Source of the DNA: Cloeon dipterum
Lineage: Eukaryota > Arthropoda > Insecta > Ephemeroptera > Baetidae
Length of the DNA: 64,000 bases
Reading direction: 5' to 3'
Assembly: GCF_949628265.1 (NCBI RefSeq)
Contig: NC_088787.1
Coordinates: 27,890,501-27,954,500, forward strand
Below are positions 23,310 to 32,189 of this stretch, in pieces. A program made the position numbers and the translations under genes. The stretch's first letter is position 1. Each line of letters begins with the position of its first letter. The notes below the pieces were generated by a model that saw only the letters and a list, made by a program, of their open reading frames with translations, had not been told where the DNA came from and ran no database searches.

Positions 23310-23700
23310 AGGGATGCTACTCAATGCAACGCAGACCATTCGAGAAATCATCAAAAACCAAACGTTAAGCGAATTTTCCAAAAACATTTTAAGCGAGTCC
23401 CAAAATGTCCCAGAAAAAACACAAGACATTCATTGTCGCCAAACACCCATGACTAGGACAGCCGTTTCGGGTATTAACCCTCGTCAGCTAGCCTTTGGTG
23501 CAGCGAGTTCCTCACCTCAACGGAGAGCGAACATCTCTGTCGCGTCAATCTCCACTACTAACTCAACCAGGTTTTAAGCTGGCAGCTTGCATCGGACAAA
23601 AACGCGTGGCGTTCAATTCTAACAATTTCTCGAATAGTATAAATCGTTGCAGGAGTTCTAACACGGAATTTAAAGAAAAATACGCGACCTAATGCAAGGG
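23310..23700 (-). mobile_element. Penelope-like element terminal-repeat remnant
   Basis: This assignment comes from the hammerhead core at 23435-23505 and the surrounding wording (GCTGACGAGGGTTAATACCC, GAAACGGCTGTCCTAGTCAT, GGGTGTTTGGCG). Such wording is characteristic of the pseudo-LTRs of Penelope-like retroelements. No reverse transcriptase or GIY-YIG endonuclease coding was found beside it. The boundaries are approximate, and the plus-strand frame at 23314-23577 is an accidental opening. Confidence 0.55.
23435..23505 (-). ncRNA. Type I hammerhead ribozyme (Penelope-type)
   Basis: On the minus strand the catalytic core is complete. CUGACGA (23487-23481) fits CUGANGA. Stem II is GGGU/ACCC with loop UAAU (23480-23469). 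GAAA (23468-23465) follows. Stem III is minimal: the C after GAAA can pair with the G of a GUC triplet at 23453-23451, and GG..CC lies between. Cleavage is predicted after position 23451. For stem I, CCAAA (23498-23494) pairs with UUUGG (23443-23439), leaving an internal loop near the core. The very short stem III is the form found in Penelope-like elements and retrozymes. Sequence fit is good; activity is untested. Confidence 0.7.
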
Positions 23701-24340
23701 AGCATCAATCTCTCCAATGCAAAGGATTTTTGCTCAATACAAAACGAAAAAAATGCAAAATGATGCTTGTCTCTAAAGCGTTCACGTTTAAAAAGTTTTA
23801 AAGTTCCCCGTACAACACAGTTGGCGTTAAATAAATTAACTGTTTACTTATCTATCACAAAATTAAATTGAAACAGATTAGAATGTTTATTAGACACCAA
23901 CGGTGTACACCCATATTACATAATTGATGAATTCGGGAAACACTTTTTTTAGGAAGCAGCTTATTGAAATAATGTAATACCACACTATTTGTAATATTTT
24001 TTAGCAAATGATTTACATATCCAAACATTCTTGATCACAGACAGAAATATCTAGATATAAACGTTTGTCTTTACACAATAAGGAAATGATAACCACGGAA
24101 GAAGTGTCGTGTGAAAACATGAAAACATACCGATTTTTACAATTGGAAAACCCCACCAGCCTTATTGGTTAATATTGAAGGGGTTCTATAAAAATAAGGA
24201 TGTTTTTTTTTTTGTTTTTAATAAATCAAGTTTTCCAGAAAAAATACACTAAGGTGTTTCTGGAAGAAAAAATTTAATTTTTTAGGTCTTTTTTACAATA
24301 ATCAGTCTCCACTAACTCAAAGACCAGTCTTCATTTCATC

Positions 24341-24434
24341 TGTCGTGACACTTCTCGGTCTGAACTGCCCCAAAGCGCGCCTGCAGATGACCAAAGACGT
24401 TGGGGCAGTTCAGGCCGAGTATAGTGTCACGACA
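24341..24434. mobile_element. Palindromic MITE family A, copy 3, with 5-bp target duplication
   Basis: The left end is TGTCGTGACACT..TCGG.CTGAACTGCCCCAA and the right end is its complement (TTGGGGCAGTTCAG.CCGA...AGTGTCACGACA). The element is flanked by TCATC on both sides (24336-24340 and 24435-24439), a perfect 5-bp target-site duplication. At 94 bp it is essentially two terminal inverted repeats, and its near-perfect arms make it the youngest copy here. Confidence 0.85.
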
Positions 24435-24540
24435 TCATCCTTGTCACCTACCCGCACTTTTATTTTAATAATTTTGTCTGAGAACAACTCTAATTGATAT
24501 TGGGATGAAGATTTAGCAGCAGCAGTTTAAATCGCGATAC

Positions 24541-24720
24541 TTAGTGGTTTACACCTTTCCAGCATGCGTGAATTAATACATATCTTGGGAAACTTGTAGG
24601 AATTAAATTAAAATATCCCGATGCGGGAGCAGTATTAACAGGTTCTGGACTGGGCACCTCCCAATGCGAAGCTCGTGAAAATGTAACTGACGTGAGTTTG
24701 CTCGCTATCAGGGGTGTCGC
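24541..24720 (-). repeat. Dispersed repeat family C, copy 5 (inverted)
   Basis: On the minus strand it contains GCATTGGGAGG.GCCCAGTC, CTGCTCCCGCATCGGG and ATTCACGCATGCTGGAAAGG, in the same order as the other copies. It is the most diverged. Confidence 0.6.
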
Positions 24721-24729
24721 TTTCATTGG

Positions 24730-25690
24730 TTATACGTTACACAATTAAATATTATAATAATTCTAAATTCTAAAAAAATCACTGGTGAAAAAGCCTAACG
24801 ATCATTAGTTAAAATTCAACATATTTATGTTGACGATAGGTCAAGTAAAGAGCGTACTCCAAATAGCGGTTGCGGCGCTCGCTATTTATTTACGTTTACT
24901 AATAAAGTGGAGGTGTTGCATTTAATGTAATAAATAAATTAACTTTAAGTTAAACTGAACGGCTCTACTCTGTGTGGAAAATTAATTCTTGTTAGCTAGC
25001 TGGTAATTTCTTTCTTTGTGGTAAATAACAAACCTATATTGTGCTGTTTTTAGATTACAAAAATCTTTCAACTTGTATCTTAAAGAAAAATAATAGACAC
25101 GAAAATATTTTCCTTTGACGAGCTCTATCTGCTTGCGGTTCGTTTCTAGTAAATATTTTTAGTTTAAACCGTTTACAAAAGAGTCTGTTTGATCATTGAC
25201 CAATGAAGTAAAAGTTGTTGGGCGTTAAATGTGTAATATTTTTAGATTTTCTCAAAACTGTACTAAATTTATTACAATTCACTGAACAAACCACCATTTT
25301 CAAAATCTAAAGCTTTGAGCCCCTGTAAACTAGGCAACTTTTGGAATTTTGTCCAAACATTATGGGGTTTAATATTGGTTCAAGGGCAACACCTTCACCA
25401 AATTTCATTAAGGTCCGAATACCCATGCCAAGGGGATGCGAGTCTATATTTACTTCAAGCCATTGCACTATGATGTTTCAGTATTTTGTCAATCTATGCT
25501 TTTCCCCTCACACACAAAATAAAATAATAAATGGTTGAATTATTAAATCATTTTTGTATTCTTATTTGGACAACTTGTACAACTTTTATTAAACGTCAAA
25601 TCTAAAAAGCTCTAACACATTTTCATATAAATTGCCAAAACTCTCAATAATTTATTTTAAATAAATAAGGGGCATGCACAACCTCGTGCG
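24730..25690. other. Spacer downstream of P4
   Basis: AT-rich and non-coding as far as I can see. It includes the probable P4 3' UTR. Confidence 0.45.
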
Positions 25691-25691
25691 T

Positions 25692-27805
25692 TTAATTAAG
25701 AGGTCTTGAACCGCAGACAGCATTCTTGGTGCAGCGTTGCTCAATCTCATCATATCGGAGACGGAAAGGACACCTCACTCTCTTGCCTCTGTTACTTAGG
25801 AGCCCACATCTGTAGAAATGCCTGCAGCTCCTAGGATCAGTGAAGCGTCCGAAGCCTGAGCATAGTGGAGCTGTAACTGCACTCGTTGCTGTTGCGGCCG
25901 AAGTAGCTGTTGCGCTCGGAGTAGTTGTTGCGGTCGAAGTAGATGTTGCGGCCGAAGTAGCTAGGGTGGGATTACACAGAGCTACTTCAGGTCTGGCACA
26001 ATTATTAGTAGTAGCGCTCCAGTGTTGCCCATTTTCACAATTATAGATTTTGATGTATGGTACCGGCGGGGTCGTGGTCACCGTGCCCACGGTCGTGGTT
26101 TCCGTGTCCAGGGTCGTGGTCTCCGTGCCCGTGCCCGGGGTCGTGATCGTGGTCGTGGTCGTGGTCGAGGCCGGCGGGATTCCAGCCGGGTCACAGAAGT
26201 AATAGAGTCCGCAAGCTAGAATCAAATCATAAATTCCAGTAAAACTTGAAACAATGCTCAAGCGGTATATGCTAAAAATAATTAAACAATAAATAACCAA
26301 TAATGCATTGATTAAAATTTGTGCGTTACAATGCAAGCCATATAGGAAACGTATTATGTAGATTATTAATAATAAACTAAATTTCAATAATTAAATTAAT
26401 AAATTATTCAAACCATCAACTCTAGTTGGACCTCCAACGGGAAAAAAGCCAACAGAAGTGCATGGAGTAGGAACACATGGACCAGTAGTGAATCCAGCTT
26501 CACCAGTGCTCGGATTTCCTGATGTAACCAAATCAATGCATCTCTCTGTTGGGTTACAAAGCAGCGTCGGAGGTGCAGCAGAAAACACTCCGGTTGCAGG
26601 ACATCTGACATATCCCGTCCTGTCTGCTTTACACGCGGCTGTGTTTCTTACGCATGGAATTTGAGATGTAGAATAATGGCAGAGCATTAAAAACGCCAGC
26701 ACTATCTGAAATTATAATTAACAGAGTCGTATTAGGCAAAAAAATGATTTTCCACGCTTTCACGTTTTATTGCAATATAAATTTAAATGTTAGATATTTT
26801 ATTTTGTGATATTTACTTTCATACGTATAAGGTCAATACAGATCAGAGGCAGCTACTGTACAGCTCGAGAGCATGGTATTTAAAATTTCCTTTCATAATT
26901 TCTCTCGCGATTTCAATAGCATGGCGAATGAATGACTATGGCGCACTGGCCTCATTAAAGGAAATAGCCCAGTCGAGAAAGGACCACAGCCTAATATTAC
27001 TGCCCCCGCACCGGGACCTTTCATTCGTCCCGTAAAATTAATTCACGCTAGCTGGAAAAGTGCAAACCAGCAAGTGATCGAGTCTAACTTTCAAATCCGA
27101 ATGGAACTATAATTGCAATGCAAGAGAGTCAAATATCAGCCGGCCGCTCTAAACCCCCAAACATCGCTCTGATTCTCAATTTGCAAGTGCTCGCAAGGTA
27201 TTCACTCAACAATGGGAGATCCAACTGCTTGGTTCATAAACAGTTTTAATGATTTAGTGCGCATTTTTTTAAATTTTCTTTATTTGTATTACACAGCTAG
27301 CGGTGAAAAAATCGAAGCTCCTTCATTTCTGTCCGCGCATTTATAGATGAGTCTCATACGACAAAATTTCAATAGCAATAAATACAAGAAACAAGGCTAC
27401 AAAAATACAATTTCCTTTTGAACTGCCGCTACATCAAATAATGTAGGGTTACCTCATAATATGTATTGCATATTATGTGTATTGTTGTTTAATTCTGTAC
27501 TACTTGATCTAACCCATTATAACAATTATTATTTTTGAAGACTTCTATTAATTTAAATTTAAAGATTTTGAAGCATTCTTTAAAATTACTCAATACCGTT
27601 TATGATCAGAAGCATCACAAGAGAGGTCAAAATATATAGATAAAATTCACTCCAGATTCGAATAAGAACTTTTAAACTTTACTTATAGTGTCTGGATGAG
27701 AAGGTAAAACTTCATAAATGCTAATTATGAATTGCAATAACATAGATAGTTATGCAAGTAAAATTTAAAAATATTTACCTGATAGACCGTCTTCATAGCC
27801 AACAT
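25692..27805 (-). CDS. Peritrophin-type chitin-binding protein P4
   Basis: Exons 27805-27779, 26705-26414 and 26215-25692, phases 0 and 1, give 280 residues. The signal peptide is MLAMKTVYQ|IVLAFLMLCHYSTSQ; a second in-frame ATG, three codons later, is an alternative start. The N-terminal cysteine module (CVRNTAACKADRTGYVRC...CNPTERC) is followed directly by GPCVPTPC and ChtBD2 domain 1 (ACGLYYFC...CENGQHWS...ALCNP). A Thr/Gly/Glu linker interrupts that domain. A Ser/Ala/Thr linker then leads to ChtBD2 domain 2 (CSGFGRFTDPRSCRHFYRC...CPFRLRYDE...CTKNAVCGSRP). The mucin-like segment therefore lies inside domain 1, between its third and fourth cysteines, unlike in P1 and P3. Intron 1 (1073 bp) holds a family C repeat. 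A TATA box is at 27876. Predicted secreted chitin-binding protein. Confidence 0.87.
26050..26170. repeat. Coding microsatellite in P4
   Basis: GTCGTGGTC-type repeats encode the Thr/Thr/Glu linker of P4 on the minus strand. On the plus strand they create an artefactual Arg/Gly-rich frame. Confidence 0.7.
26920..27190 (+). repeat. Dispersed repeat family C, copy 4 (inside P4 intron 1)
   Basis: It contains GGCGCACTGGCCTCATTAAA, CCCGCACCGGGACCTTTCAT, TCGTCCCGTAAAATTAATTC, ACGCTAGCTGGAAAAGTGC and the CCCCCAAACATCGCTC extension shared with copy 2. Confidence 0.75.
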
Positions 27806-30008
27806 ATTGCGTATCTCTGTGGTGAGTTCACAACTGTTAACTGCACGCAAAATGTTATTTGGCAAAAGCTTTTATAGAAACCTGATGCATATTTGTGAGC
27901 AAATAATCATTGTATGCTTTTTTGATGATAACGCCTATTTGCATTGCCTGTTTTGAAGATCCCTCATTCATATTTTAAACAGATTTTGTTGATAGTGCAG
28001 AGAGGGAATTAGACAAGAGCAACAGTTAACCTTATGAGTTGAGAGCTGTGAATTAAATGTTTTTCAGAATATTTCAGACATTTTTTTAGATTACAAAAAT
28101 AAGGATAAGGTCAACATTGGAAACGCATGCAAATATTGCAGTAACAAATCTCATGAAATTTTTGGTTTATGTATATGGCAACAAAAAATTAGAACAAAAC
28201 CAATGTTTTGTGATATTCGACTCTTCATTTTTTACTATAATAATATTAATTTCTACCTTAATTGCAATTCAAATCGACTGATTACTCTCTGATTTCCATA
28301 ATTTTGCCACTTTTTATTCAAAGTTAACAGTAGATTTTTGTTGTTTAAAAGTTGTTCTGTTTGTTATTAAAATCCAATTATGGTTGTTTCAACTCTATCC
28401 TGTTATTGGCTGGTCTTGTTGTTTTTTTTCCATGAAATAGTTATGCTGAGTTTGTGTTCTTTATTATAGAATTTATTTCTATACTCTAGGATTTGTGTTT
28501 GTATTTTATATTAGAGCGTATTTTGATCATGATATATAGGGCGCTACTACGACGCTGTGGGAGGAAGTTTTTTAGCAACGAAGATGAATTATCAAGTCAG
28601 TTTCCTTCATAATATGGCATGACTAAGAGTTTGATGTATGATTTTTATTAAAAGAATTAAGGGTCCGTTGAATGATACGCGGGGATTTCAATAACAAGTG
28701 ACTAACTCAATTACCACATTTTATAAATTCAACAATGGGTTTCAAAATTGAGTTTGGTTTATTTGAACCATATACTATTGCTGTGAATTGAGTTTATCTT
28801 TAATTTCAGAGTTTACAGGTATTTATTATTACATCAAATTAATTTGTCACTGCTTAATTACTAATTAGAATAATTAGTCGAATTTGGTGTGGAAAGATTA
28901 GGATTGCTTAGTGACATATAGCTATAAGGTACGATTTTAATAGCTCATGGAGCCAATTGAGTGCGAAGGATGCCGACGAGAGCCATCCGCAACTCGAATC
29001 GCCGCAGGCAGTCATCTAAAGACAGCGCCGCCGCACACACAAGAAGGTCGGAATGAAGTACTACAATATATTTCCAAATTAAGGGATAAAGACAACGAGT
29101 TAAACTTCCATTATTACAAATAGAATTGATACAGATCCCCTATAAGCATTAAAAATTCAATCTTCGGGTTCAAAACGAAGGATCAAGAACTAACATATAC
29201 TATTATGTAGAGGTACGAGATCGGTTCCGCCCTTTTAGTTGGGAGCCAAAAATGAATTATTGTAATTTTTCATTATTGTTTAACAGCAGAAAGATGATTT
29301 TAAAATAAGAATTCAGTTTTCGCCTTTCAGCCACTCGGTGCTATAGCGTGGGTCGTTAAATAGAGCAGAACCCGATTCAAAGGGAAGTCCCACCGCCAGT
29401 GATAGCAAAAGAATTTGCCATCCATTATATTCTTAAAAAATTTCATATTTTGAAATGTTTAGTAAAAAGAATTAGTTTAAGAGAAGCAGCAAAGACTTGT
29501 AAGAATTGATTGTATAGGATTAGTGTCGCACGCATATTGCGTTTAATAATGTATTCATTCATTATATTCTTAACCATTTCAGTTCTGCTATGTGATTGGA
29601 GTCCAATTGGATTGCAACTGTAAACCTGTATATACATCAAAAAGATTTTAATAGAATTTTATCGGTCTTCGTCATTTCAACCACTCATCCATTTTGTATA
29701 ACCATTTTAGGTTGCATTCGCATTTAGGTGTGCGCGTGTGTGACGCACGGATGCACGCATATTATTATATAATATTCGGTCTTGTTGTCAATGAAGCAAA
29801 AATATGAAGGGCAAACCTCCAAACTGAAATGCTGTTTGGAAATTTCAGAGCCGATGATGACCAAATTTATTTCTAAATTCAATATTCTAATTTCCACCGA
29901 GACTTTTCTATCACATAAATCATTTGAGGATGTATTTATCTGCAGCTGCATATTGCACTAGATAAGAAATTGTGCCACTAGTGCACTGATGAACAAATAT
30001 AGGCTCCA
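27806..30008. other. Spacer between P4 and P5
   Basis: Mostly AT-rich with no recognised gene. A short GC-rich island at about 28965-29055 contains an ATG frame of 28 codons rich in Arg and Ser (start 28968). It stands out by composition but matches nothing I know. It could be an exon of an unseen gene or a transposon fragment. Confidence 0.45.
27869..27876 (-). promoter_or_regulatory. TATA box of P4
   Basis: TATAAAAG, a consensus box, 71 bp before the first ATG. Confidence 0.8.
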
Positions 30009-30016
30009 TATAAAAG
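30009..30016 (+). promoter_or_regulatory. TATA box of P5
   Basis: TATAAAAG, 76 bp before the P5 ATG, within a G-rich context (GGAGAAGCCCC). Confidence 0.8.
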
Positions 30017-30084
30017 GAGAAGCCCCAGTTTTGTAAGGAGCACTTTCTATAGAGTCTGTATTTGAGAGGGTACTATCCTGAATC

Positions 30085-31581
30085 ATGGATCTTGAGCACA
30101 GTTGGAAACACTTGCTGGTAAGTTTTTAATATTGGTTCAAAGTAAGCATTTTCAAAATCAATCTTTGCTTCCATATTCCATTAGTGAGATTGAAAATATT
30201 ATTAAAAAAATTGAACTGCATTTGCAGCTTGCATTGTGTTTGCTGCCGCTGTGTTTCGGCGTTCCTTCAAATGAAGATTGCAGAAGTTATACGAGCCCAC
30301 CCTCTGCGTGCGAAAGTTCAAATCCAAGTGTCTACTATAGGTGCGCTTACGTAGACAGCGGCAAAATGGAGATTGTTGGCGGTGCTAGTGCCGTCGAAAC
30401 TGCTTGCACCCCCGCAGCCAATGTTTGCTATAGAGAGGGCAAGGTGACAGACCCAAAGCCCACTACGCCTTGTGGACCTGCACCTCCAGCTTGCACAACT
30501 GAGGGATCATTTGCACTCCGTGAAAGTATGTAGTTCCTTTTGGAGATTTTTTCTTCAAATTAAAAAATGATCCCTAATTTTCGTAAAAATATTTTGAAGC
30601 AAACAGACAGTTATGATATGACTTAATTTTTTTGTTTTCCAATATCTATATTTTAATCTAAATGAAGGCGCATTAATATTAAACAAAGGAGAGAGAAATT
30701 ATGTTGTTGGAAGTCACCAAGTGAAGGCTGATGGTCTTGAGAATGTCATGATGTTTTAAATTACAGCTACCTAATTTTTTAACTAAATGTTTATTATATG
30801 AAATTTCACTGAAAACCTTGAAAACAACGTAATGGTATCTCGACTGAAATTATTTAATATTTATTTAAAAGTTGAATGTCAGGTTGCATACACTAACAGA
30901 CGGGGAAATTTATTTGCTTGGTAATTCAAATATTACAAATCTGTTTTGCCTTGATGATTGTGTAATTATTAGCAAAATAGGAAAACATTGATTTTTATCT
31001 AATTGGGCGCAAAAATACAACCCATTGGCTCTTTACGAGAGGTAAAGTTAAATAGCGAGTGCTGATGTAGCGTAAATATTTGAACCATAAGAATCGCATT
31101 CAATTAAAATTGCTTTCTTATCACACAATCAATAACAGGAACATCTGGTTTGCAAGGTGAACTTAACAATTTTTTCTCTTCAGGGGGCTGCGCTTCCTAT
31201 TATGTGTGCGTGGGTTCCGGGAGCAGTTACAAGACCGTAATTACCACCTGCGCACAAGGTCTTGAGTTCAGCGAAGCGACCAAGAAGTGCGAGGCTGTGG
31301 CCGTGGCAGGCTGTTCTGTTCCCACTACCCCACCTCCTCCGCCTCCGCCTCCAACTCCACCGAAACCCTCCACTTCCGCTCCTGTCAACCCCGTTACACC
31401 AGCTCGAGATTGTCCGATGACAGGCGAGAGATTTGCTGACGCCAGCTGCCGCCACTTCCTGAGGTGCGACATAAACAACAAAGTGGTCAGATATCAGTGC
31501 CCTTGGCGCCTCAAGTATGATGAAACGAAAAAACTGTGTCTTAAGAAGGTGAACTGTGGAACTAGAAGTCTTATTATGTAA
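30085..31581 (+). CDS. Peritrophin-type chitin-binding protein P5
   Basis: Exons 30085-30117, 30228-30525 and 31184-31581, phases 0 and 1; 242 residues. The start MDLEHSWKHLL joins LALCLLPLCFGVPS to give a signal peptide. The N-terminal cysteine module is CRSYTSPPSACESSNPSVYYRC. ChtBD2 domain 1 runs GPAPPACTTEGSFALRE..GCASYYVC...CAQGLEFS...AGCSVP. It is followed by a proline-rich linker (TTPPPPPPPPTPPKPS), not the Thr-rich linker of its relatives. Domain 2 is CPMTGERFADASCRHFLRC...CPWRLKYDE...CLKKVNCGTRS. The terminal CGSRP of the other four is CGTRS here. It is the most diverged member and has the highest GC content. AATAAA lies at 31613. Predicted secreted chitin-binding protein. Confidence 0.88.
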
Positions 31582-32189
31582 ATAGTATTCGACTATTAGA
31601 CAAATTTCAATGAATAAATTCAGCGTGCAAAAAATATAAATAGTTATTCCTATTACTATAGGCATTGCTTAAGAGTAATATATGTTAAAAATTTTATATA
31701 ACAAGCTTTATTTAGTTGCAATAAATCTCAACATTTTTACAAACAATAAATTACGTAGGAACGCTCTCGAATATTTAAAACAATATCGCGTCCTCCGAAA
31801 GAGAGCTGCTGATATTTAAGAAGCACAGGTCGAAAATCCTTCCTTTAAAATTCAGTGATAAACAAAGTATGATCTCCACGGAAATCACCATTATGTACAA
31901 AAAATTAAATCTTTACAATCATCGCAACAAGACTAGAACAAAAATATACTCAACGCACTCAAGCATTGCATTTTGCGCGGAATTTGGCTCGAATTTTGTA
32001 CCGCTACAAGGGAGAGAGAAACTAAAATACAGGTCTTCAATGAGGAGTGCCTCCTCTGATTTTGTGATTTAACAGTCGCTCGCAAGATAATTGCGATTTA
32101 ATACTTTGTGTGGCAAGCCATTAGTTAACTAGAGATTTGTACTGCTATGAAAAATCTTATAAGGAGAGTAATAGACACTTCCAGAGAGT
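31582..32189. other. Convergent 3' region of P5 and the LRR gene
   Basis: The P5 poly(A) signal is at 31613-31618. On the minus strand AATAAAG at 31712-31707 could end the leucine-rich-repeat gene. Otherwise nothing was recognised. Confidence 0.45.

Noticed and set aside
23314-23577. Plus-strand 87-residue frame
   Set aside because: It overlaps the Penelope-like terminal repeat and hammerhead motif and shows no protein-family resemblance.
26022-26219. Plus-strand Arg/Gly-rich frame resembling an RGG protein
   Set aside because: Antisense of the Thr-rich microsatellite in P4; it lacks any gene context.
29340-29415. tRNA-like wording (GTGGGTCG...GATTCAAAGGG)
   Set aside because: No proper B box, acceptor stem or anticodon arm could be formed.
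31180-31665. Minus-strand 161-residue frame
   Set aside because: It lies opposite P5 exon 3, whose cysteine pattern and splice sites are clear.
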